From Tolypocladium sp. Sup5 PDA-1 (taxonomy: Eukaryota > Ascomycota > Sordariomycetes > Hypocreales > Ophiocordycipitaceae): a stretch of DNA of 64,000 nucleotides. Positions 56,158 through 64,000 of the stretch are shown here, piece after piece. The stretch's first letter is position 1, and each line of letters begins with the position of its first letter. The notes beneath the pieces are model-generated. The model had not been told where the DNA came from. It made no database searches and saw nothing but the letters and a program-made list of their open reading frames with translations. A program made the position numbers and the translations under genes. Where the stretch lies: positions 62,001-126,000 of the forward strand of contig JPHH03000068.1 in the NCBI GenBank assembly GCA_000750105.3, given 5' to 3'.

Positions 56158-57557
56158 TTAATTGGCTTCCTGATATTTCTTGGGCGGCTGACGAATGCGA
56201 AGGGGCCGAGATAAGTTAGACGTTGAAGCTTTGGATGACCCTGGGTCCGATGCGTCTGGTCGAACGGGCGGCGCAGTGTCGGAGTCTATGTCTTCGGGGT
56301 CCTCTTACGAGACGGAGCTATCGGTGTCGCATGCCGCAATTGTGGTCGAAGGAGTAGGAGACAGTCGGGGTCTCTTTGTTGGGGTTTCGTTAGGGCTAGG
56401 GACTGGCCGCTTCACGGAAGTGCCTAGAGAGGCGGGCGGCATGGATTTGGGTGTCGTAGGTGCGGTGCCCTGGGGATGGCGTTGATGCTTTTTGGTGGAG
56501 GTAAAGCGCGCTATAGCGTCGTCGTATTCGGGGTTACTGGTGGCAGAACGCTTTGGTTTTGTCGGCAGAATCTGCGTCGTGGATGGTTGATTAAAGCTAG
56601 CCTTGTCGAGGAAGGTCTAAGTATCGGGGACGACGATGAAAACGTAGTCCTGTTCGAAGGCCGGGGGTTGTCGCATGGCATTATGGGCCAAGAGGCCGGC
56701 AACCTTGCCCGTGTAAGTGAAGGGAGCGTTTGGCTGAAACTGAGAGTCACGCCTCTTAGCTATTTTCTTGTAGAGCGATGTCCAGGGGTTAGCATGAATT
56801 GGGAAGATGACAAAAACCTGGAACGGATGGAATCCCTTGAAGGGCGTTTTCTCCGGTTTTCCGGGGCAAAGAAACGTCGAGAGCTGAACAAAGCTATAGC
56901 ATTTTAGCTGTGCCTCGTCGAGGGCAGCGGCGAAGTTATTATGTAGAAGGTCATGTCCGGAGCCGATTACGGGACCGGTGAAGGAGACAATGGGCATAAT
57001 AGTTGGGTATGAAGGGGACGAGCCTAAAAGGCGAGGGGCCACTCTAGAGAGATAGTTAGAGCATGCCGCTAGGCAGGTCTATGGAAGGACGTATGGTCGG
57101 AAGCTGTGATCGCGGACGATGAAAGCAGGGATGGTGTATTCTACGATGTTGTTATCGTCCGATTCTAGGCCGTTACGTTGCTCGAGCTCCTATGTCAATG
57201 CGAAGGGATGAACGCGGCCGACCATGAAAAACCATTGTTCGGACTATTCGGCCGCATCGATATGCTGGTTATATAATGAAATGTTTAGGCTGAAAAAATA
57301 GATGAGGATGCATTCCCGGGCGCCGATTGGATTGGGGCGTATTCCGGCGTTGACAGCCATTGGGGAGTGGGTAGTTGGACTCTGGCAAGAGTCTCGGCGT
57401 TGAGGCCTTTGACGCGATGGTTATCCGGGTAGGCAAACCTGGATGGATAGCCGGGCTGAAGAAATGCTATCATAGACATGTCCCCACCCGCATTTCTCTG
57501 GCTGTCGAGAGGTTTGCGTTCCATGGACGAGGTCCCGTCTTGCTGAGAGGCTGACAT
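56158..57557 (-). pseudogene. Unrecognised ~466-residue Helitron cargo gene
   Basis: From the ATG at 57557 (MSASQQDGTSSMERKPLDSQ) to a TAA at 56158 the minus strand gives 466 codons once one T is restored in a T-run near 57295 (copy A keeps it) and a few TAG/TAA codons are read as CAG/CAA. Visible parts: YNQHIDAAE, WFFMVGRVHPFA, VEYTIPAFIVRDHSFRPYV, SFTGPVIGSGHDLLHNNF, FAAALDEAQLKCYSF, VFVIFPIHANPWTSLYKKI, GKVAGLLAHNAMRQPPAFEQ, DYVFIVVPDT, then a Pro/Ser/Thr-rich, charged tail ending RIRQPPKKYQEAN. There are no TM helices and no named domain. It is convergent with the MYND gene, with the 3' ends 150 bp apart. Confidence 0.55.
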
Positions 57558-58268
57558 TGTGTGACGCTGCAGGAGTGCAATTGCGGCATGCTGAAGGATG
57601 GAAGAGGGGTCGCTGGGGGGTTTGGTTCGGTCTTATAGCGTGCGCTTTGTTCACCCAGGCCCAAGAAGAGGGTTGCTGCAATGGGGAGAGAGATGGGGTA
57701 CTATCCTTGGAATTCCGTTCTATGAGGGGATGATATATTATAAGAGGGCGTATGCGCGAGTGCGCTTGCTAAAGGGTCGTGAGAAGCCCCGAGCGCAGGC
57801 GTGGTAAGGTAGTGAGAGATGGGTGCAACTAGAACGTGACCGTTGAGTAGGGAAGTTCCTTGTTACGTGCGGAGTTGAAGGTTGAATAGGTGCGGGCGCT
57901 GGCGGAAGCGACGACGGAAAAGGAAGGCTATCGAACTAATCCGCCGAGACTAGTTTCTAGAGCTAATGCTATTCACGGTAGTGGCGAATGAAAGAGTTGG
58001 AAGAGAGACACTGGTGCCGCGCTACAGGAACTCAACCGGGGAGATCGTTGACAGTTGCATATGCTTCGCTCTATTGCAGATAGACGAAAGGATAATGATT
58101 ATGTGGTAGCTATAACGGAGAAAGGTCCGCTATAAGGGCGTAGGGGGAGGAACGAGGGCGAAGGTGGACGATGCCGTGGAATTTTAAAGCGGCGCTAGCA
58201 ATAGCCTAAACAAAGCCAAGTTAGATCATATCTTCTAACTTTGCGAGATAGACGTTTTAGTAAGAACT

Positions 58269-60925
58269 ATGGAGAGGACCTATAGGTCTTTGTTACTAAG
58301 GGCAGCGGGGGACGGAAATCCGGAAGAGTCCGAGGTGCGCTTCTCAAGAGAGATACCCAAGAGGATGCGAAGGAGGCGGGTACTACGATATAAAAGATTG
58401 GCTAATACCCTAAGCTTGCTTCCATGGATCGAGCCGAATGGGATTGCGTAGGCTAACTAGCCGCTAAGACTGTCGTTTTAGGATGAAACTAGCGCCGTCG
58501 AAAGGGCATTTGGTGCCTTGCAACGTCCGCTTAATAACGAGGAGAGTAGCGGAGACCTCGGGCTATCTCGGTCCTAGCCGCCGGGGATATCGTTCCGGCA
58601 TGAAACCAGCGCCGCGGGAAAAGCATTTGGCGCCATATAACGTTCGCTAAATTAAGCATAGACCTCCGGAAAGCCGCCGAACCGCAACGCTGGGCTATAT
58701 AGAAGATCGTTCTCTGATAGTAAGGCACGAGATGAAGTATTGGGTAACACGGCAAGCCCGTTTCGGCGTATCGAGCCGAATGGCCCTATAGAGGCTAGTC
58801 GAGAGCCGCCGAGGCTATTGTTCCCGCCGCGTAGGATATCGTTCTAGGACGAAACGAGGGCCGTGGAGGAAGCCTTTAGCACTGCGGAATCTCCACCGGC
58901 GGTGCCTGGTGGTGGTAGGTTACGCGGCGGACTATTATAAGCGCCTCTCTTGTTTACGGTGGCGAAGCGACTGGAAGGTGCGGCGATGGGTGCAAAGGGC
59001 GGGAGAGCTCTAGTCGGTAGACCGAGGACGAGGACGAGCTCTGAAATGCGGCTGCGGAACGTAACTTAGTATACTTCGCGGCCTATCCGACCTAAGGAGA
59101 CGGTGTAGGGGGAGAGCAGCAGGCCTCTCGTAGGTGGGCCTATTAGTTAGGGCAGGCTCGCAGGAGAGGTGCAAGTAGAGATGCTAGCGACCTAGCTTAG
59201 CTACGCGGCAATAAGGCCAAGGGGGTCTAACGAAGATGCAAGCTCCGCCCGGGCCGGGGTTTGGTTAGGAATAGGGCTAAGCCTGTCGCCTAGGAATGTG
59301 AACGATGCACCTCTGCGGCCTATCTAGCTAAGGGAGGGAATAGATGGCGGGAGAGATGCGCAGGTAATGGGACTGCAGGCGTTACGGGGGCCCCGGGAGT
59401 ATGTCGTTGGAGCTGGCCTTCGCCCGGGGCCGGATATGGGCGAGGCGTCCGCGGTGCGTATGCCGGTTAAGGGCCAAAAGCGGGTACGCCGCCCTGACCG
59501 GAACGAGCCTTCTACGAAACGGTCCCGAAGGAGCATGCGGAAAGCGAGGACGACGGCGGAGCAAGCGAACGATCTAGCTAGCGTCATGCGATTTTTTGAG
59601 GATGATTTTGCCTCGAAGGAACGGTTGTTAAACGAGCAGACGTGGTGCACGCCGATTCCATATGAAAGAAAGGTCTCGACGGTGCGTGCATTCTACCAGG
59701 CGTTCCACGATAGAAGCATATTGCCGATACGGACGTGCATGATCTGTTACCGGAAGCGCACGGAAAGAGAGCTGTGGAGGATAAGTTGGTACGAATGGCG
59801 AGTGAGTTGTGCCCCGAAGGGTGGTCGGTCTCCGTTTGCCTGCCGGGACTGCTTTCCTGAGGGGATGGCTATCCCGGCCTGCGTAGAGTGCGTACGATCC
59901 CTGGGCCGGGGCGTGTTGTCTCCGGCGGCATAGCTTCATAGCCGCCTCGGCTATGAGCATATGTTTCCCGAGGAGCTTAAAGGATTGACGCTGGTGGAGG
60001 AGAAGCTGATCGCCCTGAACTCATGCTATGGGTTTATTGCAATGTATAGCGTCCCGGGTAGCAAAAAGCAAACAGCGATATATCCGAAGTATGTAAAGGG
60101 CTATATTATAGTGTTCCCGAATAACGTGCAGGAACTAGCAACGAAAGTGCTGCCGCACCCCCTCTTGCAAGTGATAGACGAGATATATGTTTCGTGGCAG
60201 GGGCCGGAGAAGCCCGCGCCGAAAGATCTATCTGGTCTGTTGTCGGTTAGGAGGCGTGTTATAGAGAGGGCGCTTGTCTGGCTCCGGGAGAATAACCCCC
60301 ATTACGCCGGGATCGTTATCGACACGGCAGAGATAGATAGTTAGGCGGCCTTAGCGCACGGGGTACCGTCCTCGGTGTACAACCGAATGGAACGCAACGA
60401 ACCGTCCGCATAGGAGAAGACGCGGACGGCGCACGTCGTGCCACTAACCGAGCGGGCTATGGACGATAAGGAATCGCCGGAGATTGAAGAGCTCTTCGAT
60501 CTACTAAACCAAGGACAAGACGCGTTAAGTCGCCAGCCTGGAGGCATAGAACCGAATGATGTTGGCGATTTGGATGCCCAAGATCACGGGGAATCCGAAG
60601 AAGCCGCGGATACGGTTAACGAGGTGACCTCGTCGGCTATGTTTGCGCTAGACGGACCGCCGAATGTGGCCGACATTGATAAGTTGCGGTTCGTATTTGA
60701 CGCGGTACGAGAAAATGCAAGCGACGGCCGCGCGGGTGCACGAGCGTGGGTCGGGTCGTTGGCGAGAGGACTCGGGGAGGGCGGCGATACGTCTGAGCCG
60801 TTTATTCATGTCCGCCGCGGGGACGACTTTGCAGACTCCTTTGAGGCCTCGTTCTTTGCAAAGGCATTTCCGGCGTTACTGCCGTTTGGCGTCGGTGGTC
60901 CTCGGCTGGCTGAAGAAGCCGCTCT
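58269..60925 (+). pseudogene. Helitron protein N-terminal half, copy B
   Basis: From about 58269 the plus strand reads, with several TAG codons and frame changes: SF-x-DETSAVERAFGALQRPLN-type repeats (three, at about 58470, 58590 and 58830); an open frame 59367-59936 with basic RRPDRNEPSTKRSRRSMRKA and a Cys-rich zinc module (CMICYRKRTERELW... CRDCFPEGMAIPACVECVR); an open frame 59961-60344 with the fungal Helitron domain (EKLIALNSCYGFIAMYSVPG, YPKYVKGYIIVFPNN, TKVLPHPLLQVIDEIYVSW), DUF6570-like; and a third at 60438-60925 with RRGDDFADSFEASFFAKAFP. Rep and helicase are absent. Some frames are 190 codons or longer and may still be transcribed. Confidence 0.7.
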
Positions 60926-61118
60926 GGACCCTATTAGCGGTATCGGCGATACACGCATGCAGCGCAACGTGTCGAAAAAAAGCAACGAGTACTGGGAATG
61001 GATGGGAGGAAGAGTAGATAAAAGTTGGGGCACGGAATGTGGAGTTGACGCACGGCTTTTATCTTTCTCGTTGTATGCGTTGTTACACAGAACATCTCCA
61101 GCCCCCGGAAACTAAATA

Positions 61119-61862
61119 ATGGCAACGTCCACGGTTCGAGTCGAGTTCATTTGCCAATTCGGCGTCAGGGAACTTGCATACAACCACAGCATCGCCCGGA
61201 GCCTCGTCACGGAGGCAAATCGTGCCGGGCGAGATGCTGAATACGACGAACGATTCGCGCAGGCCATGATGCCTCTTATGAAGGAGCATGAACCAGCATG
61301 TCGCAGTGCGTCGGGGGCTTTCTGTGAACGCTGCGGGCGGTTTGCGACAGACATCCCGCAGAGCCCAATATCTATGTTGCACGCGGACCAACCTCGCATT
61401 GTAGTTTGGGTCACATCTTTATGTGGAAGAGGGCAGTGTGAGGTCAAGATGAGACAGGAAATGCAATTAATGATGCAGGAGATGCGGGAAGAGGACAAAA
61501 TGCGTGACGAGTTTTTGCGACGCACTGGTTGCATAGAGGTCAAGTTGTGCAAAATATGCAGCACGACCGTGGGAGTGAAGCGCTGCGGTAGATGTCATGC
61601 GGTGGCATATTGCGGCAAAGAACACCAAAAGGCGGACTGGAAGGTTCACAAGAAGGCATGCGTGCCGAGGGAAGGCCAACAGATGCGAACAGTGTGGAAG
61701 GAAACGATGACGAGATCAGAGTTTGCGGATGGAGAGTTGGAATATAGCAGTTGGGTTCACATTTCTGCCGAGAGTAGGTTAAAGTCTAAAATTGGGATAT
61801 TTTGTCCGTTAAGAAGGTTGCTGTTGAACGTCACAGCGAAACACACAGGATCCAGAGGATGA
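61119..61862 (+). CDS. MYND zinc-finger protein (247 aa), intact paralogue of Helitron cargo
   Basis: One frame of 247 codons. The N-terminal domain matches the Helitron MYND gene in order and spacing: MATSTVRVEFICQFG, then CRSASGAFCERCGRF (Helitron: CRNASNAFCDNCGLA), then WVTSLCGRGQCEVKMRQEM (Helitron: WVGVVCGKGECEIQLR). A Met/Glu/Arg-rich linker follows, then the MYND finger: CKICSTTVGVKRCGRCHAVAYCGKEHQKADWKVHKKAC. The remaining 65 residues have no known domain. It lies about 195 bp from the truncated end of copy B, on the same strand, is free of RIP, and has only partial identity to the cargo copy, so it is an older paralogue, not a recent duplicate. MYND suggests protein-protein contacts; its target is unknown. 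Confidence 0.75.
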   Translation: MATSTVRVEFICQFGVRELAYNHSIARSLVTEANRAGRDAEYDERFAQAMMPLMKEHEPACRSASGAFCERCGRFATDIPQSPISMLHADQPRIVVWVTSLCGRGQCEVKMRQEMQLMMQEMREEDKMRDEFLRRTGCIEVKLCKICSTTVGVKRCGRCHAVAYCGKEHQKADWKVHKKACVPREGQQMRTVWKETMTRSEFADGELEYSSWVHISAESRLKSKIGIFCPLRRLLLNVTAKHTGSRG

Positions 61863-62886
61863 AAGGAGTGTGTTAATCCTCTAAGCAAGAGATGCCACCA
61901 AGGTGGGCTATTTATGGGAGGCGTAGGCTGGACCCTGCACGTGATGTGTCATCATGTTCAACATTATGGCTCATGAACGGCTGGCGCAGTTGACATCGTC
62001 AGGCTGACAGTGTACTCGCCTTCTTGGCTGTGGCCGGCTCCTTGCCAAAAGAGCACGCCTACCGGATAAATTTAGTGGCGAAGTGTTTTGACAGAACGCA
62101 TGCGGAGGAGGTAGCGAAACCAGAGGCTGTCCAGCTGAGTAGTGGAATGGCAGGGTCTATCGGATACCCACGTCCTTTTATTATCCCTCACTACTCCAAT
62201 GGAGGTAGCGGTGACTGAAGGGGTCTTCAGTGTCCAGTCGGTACCAACACAACTAGCCACCACGCCTAGCGGATGTATCACATTACAGGATCGCTCTGTG
62301 TAGAGCTTTTAACGCCGCGTGGTCGAGCACTTGGCCCAAACGGGGTCACATCAGGTCCTGTACGTAGTTGGGCACGACGAGCTTACAAACCTGTATTCTG
62401 TTTGTGTTCATTGAACGATCGTCTCAAAGACTCCCGAAGGGACCAGCAGTACCAGATCGCAGGGGAAGCGAATAAACAGCAAAAAGGGCACAAGGCAGAG
62501 CAGCATCCCGGTCTGCCCGGCGAGGATTCCCCAACGGTGCTACAACGTCCCACCGACGTGTCCGGGTGTCGATGACACCAGACCTCTATCCGACGGCTTA
62601 CAGTGGCATGGCTGTCGGTCAACTGTCTTTGTGTGGAGGAAATCTGTATAGTCGCAGTCGTATGCCTTGAAGCTAATTATAGTTTGCATGCCCTTTCCGG
62701 CATTGATTTGTGCAAGACATCTTCAAGCTTTGTCTTGAAATCCTCCACATATTGTGGGCAGTTACAATGTGGAGGGTTCAGCCACACGGCGCCCGTAACG
62801 CGGCGCCCGTAGCAAAGTGGTGAGGCGCGCATAGTCATTGCCATTAAACATTAAATTATGTTAATTCCCAACCCCTTATTATCCCC
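61863..62886. other. Intergenic, no supported gene
   Basis: Short ORFs (62024-62218, 62273-62575, 62603-62812) without features. It includes the 3' flanks of both the MYND and the glucan synthase genes, which converge. Confidence 0.45.
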
Positions 62887-64000
62887 CTAAGGCTTGCTTA
62901 CCTGTTCCTTTCTAAAGAACTTAAAGTACCCAGCGCAGAGAAGTAATTGCAGTCCTAGGACAATCCAGAACGACGCTTTCGACAAAGCAACAGCGAGACC
63001 TTCGCTGATGTCAGGGAAAACGTCTCCCGGGCCCAGCTTACTCGGGGCTGTGGCCCTGGCGAGAATGACAGCCACGGATCCTAGGACCTGGGCCGCCACA
63101 CAGGCGGCCGCGACGTGGACACGAGTCAGTGTGAGCATGAGAATCATACCAACTGCCCCCTCCTGTAGACCGTCGAGGACACCGAGCCACAACCACAAAG
63201 TACGGCTCAGGATGGCTGATGCAACCGCACCCCCAGCCCAGGGCATCCACAGCCCAATTCCTGATGTTCCCCACCAAATCTGGGCCCAGCGCGGTGCACC
63301 GAGGCCGACGGCGAACATGGGAAACAGCCAAGGATGGCTCTTGGTAGCCCTGGCTAAGAAGAAAAGGAAGAGTCCCCATACGGCGAAGAAGGCGAGGGCT
63401 AGCAGGACCATAGCCCAGACAGGCACGGCCTTGGATGAGAAGAGGTAGAACCAGTTGCGGCCAGCGAGAGTGCTCAAAAAGTAGTTTTGCACGATGACAG
63501 CAAACAAGTACCATGCAATAGTCTTGCGTTTCAGTAGAGTCTTCCATAGTTGGGGAACGGACCCAGGCGACTCCCTGTAAAAGTCAGGGAGGCCCACGTA
63601 CAGGACTAGGCCGACGGCCCAGAGCAGACAAGCGATGGGCAGGCAGACGGCTAAGAGGTAGGGTGAAGCGGCTAAAACGGGAGCTGCTTGGTTGTTTGCA
63701 CTGGCGGAAGCAACCAGACTTCCCCATGCCCAGAGACCCATGGAGTAGAGCTGTGTCAGCCCCTGAACGATGGCCATGCGCTGGATCCACTTGGAGACGG
63801 TTGAGCCGCCGTCGGTGCCAAAGTTGAAGGCAAAGGCCAAAGAACCTGACGATGAGGCAAAGGCATAGAGGCCGATGGCGACGTTTTGCAGCCAGACCAT
63901 GCCGGCGTTGGAGGCAAAGAATGGGGAACAGCCGAGAACGACAAAGGCGATTCCGTAGACGAGATAGGGGAGCGAGAGCGGGTAGAGCAGGGGCAGAGTG
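62887..64000 (-). CDS. ags1: Alpha-1,3-glucan synthase, C-terminal membrane domain (partial)
   Basis: The frame is open from the window edge to a TAG at 62887 (about 370 codons), so the gene continues beyond 64000. The sequence is the polytopic C-terminal region of fungal alpha-1,3-glucan synthases: LVYGIAFVVLGCSPFFASNA, NVAIGLYAFASSSGSLAFAF, GGSTVSKWIQRMAIVQGLTQ, YSMGLWAWGSLVA, SVPQLWKTLLKRKTIAWYLF, LSTLAGRNWFYLFSS, APRWAQIWWGTSGIGLWMPW, TRVHVAAACVAAQVLGSVAV, ending FRKEQVSKP. These segments are highly conserved, and there is no RIP or frameshift. The enzyme has cytosolic synthase and extracellular amylase-like domains (outside this window) plus this multi-helix domain, thought to form the export channel for cell-wall alpha-glucan. 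It anchors the right end as core-type sequence. Confidence 0.93.
   Translation of the reverse strand, partial: TLPLLYPLSLPYLVYGIAFVVLGCSPFFASNAGMVWLQNVAIGLYAFASSSGSLAFAFNFGTDGGSTVSKWIQRMAIVQGLTQLYSMGLWAWGSLVASASANNQAAPVLAASPYLLAVCLPIACLLWAVGLVLYVGLPDFYRESPGSVPQLWKTLLKRKTIAWYLFAVIVQNYFLSTLAGRNWFYLFSSKAVPVWAMVLLALAFFAVWGLFLFFLARATKSHPWLFPMFAVGLGAPRWAQIWWGTSGIGLWMPWAGGAVASAILSRTLWLWLGVLDGLQEGAVGMILMLTLTRVHVAAACVAAQVLGSVAVILARATAPSKLGPGDVFPDISEGLAVALSKASFWIVLGLQLLLCAGYFKFFRKEQVSKP

Larger units (their letters stand above)
52791..60925 (+). mobile_element. Helitron copy B, moderately RIP-affected, 3'-truncated
   Basis: Same order as copy A: RING-like gene (minus), MYND gene (plus), 466-residue gene (minus), Helitron protein (plus). 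Homology to A begins at AGAAGCTTAAGCC and ends at about 60925 (GCTGAAGAAG, matching 13578 in A), where it fuses to unrelated sequence before the intact MYND gene. The Rep and helicase domains are therefore missing, so B cannot move by itself. Mutations relative to A show that B retains the pre-RIP base at most CpA sites, but it has its own TAG/TAA codons. B has a roughly 600-bp insertion (54348-54951) and the 124-bp segment in the opposite orientation. Confidence 0.85.

Noticed and set aside
63038..63547. Minus-strand ORF of 169 codons overlapping the glucan synthase gene
   Set aside because: It is an alternative frame of the glucan synthase coding sequence, which is strongly conserved in its own frame.
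1..64000. tRNA and rRNA genes
   Set aside because: No cloverleaf-like A/B box pairs or rRNA-like sequences were noticed, though a tRNA scan could not be run.

Overview
The window is nuclear DNA of a filamentous ascomycete (Pezizomycotina, probably Sordariomycetes; the class is an inference). The evidence is: short 47-97 bp introns with GTAAGT/GTGAGT donors; fungus-specific gene families (alpha-1,3-glucan synthase, DUF3632, DUF7703, Zn2Cys6 regulator, BTB and GFA families); Tad-like LINE, Tc1, hAT, Ty3/gypsy and Helitron sequences; and heavy repeat-induced point mutation (RIP), seen as CpA-to-TpA changes on both strands, CAG-to-TAG nonsense codons and very long ORF-free AT-shifted tracts. It reads as an accessory, transposon-rich region in which few genes are intact.

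Layout. 1-5.9 kb holds broken genes (kinase, membrane/collagen-like protein, an unknown gene) and a 17-bp minisatellite. 5.86-16.9 kb is copy A of a large Helitron, heavily RIP-mutated. 17.0-20.1 kb is RIP-mutated DNA with a dead GFA-family gene. 20-30 kb holds small or broken genes (secreted-protein candidates, OrsD-like relic, BTB protein with one nonsense codon, an HP1 relic with the chromo shadow domain). 30.6-31.7 kb is an intact DUF3632 gene. 33.5-34.4 kb is a dead Tc1 transposase. 35.4-36.6 kb is an intact DUF7703 seven-helix membrane protein. 38-39 kb is a methyltransferase relic. 40.9-44.6 kb is a truncated LINE next to a gypsy integrase fragment. 45.96-47.6 kb is an intact five-exon Zn2Cys6 regulator. 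49-52.5 kb holds a hAT relic, a truncated MFS permease and a broken C2H2 gene. 52.8-60.9 kb is copy B of the Helitron, much less mutated. 61.1-61.9 kb is an intact MYND-finger gene. The window ends inside the 3' part of an alpha-1,3-glucan synthase gene.

The main discovery candidate is the Helitron. Besides a plus-strand protein with the fungal Helitron N-terminal domains, an HUH Rep domain and a Pif1 helicase, both copies carry the same three extra genes: a RING-like protein with two SUMO-interaction-type motifs (IDLT and VIDLT), a MYND zinc-finger protein, and an unrecognised protein of about 466 residues. A diverged, intact paralogue of the MYND cargo lies about 200 bp beyond the truncated end of copy B. 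The two copies also differ by an exact 124-bp inversion. Shared cargo in both copies suggests a stable, cargo-bearing Helitron rather than a one-off gene capture.
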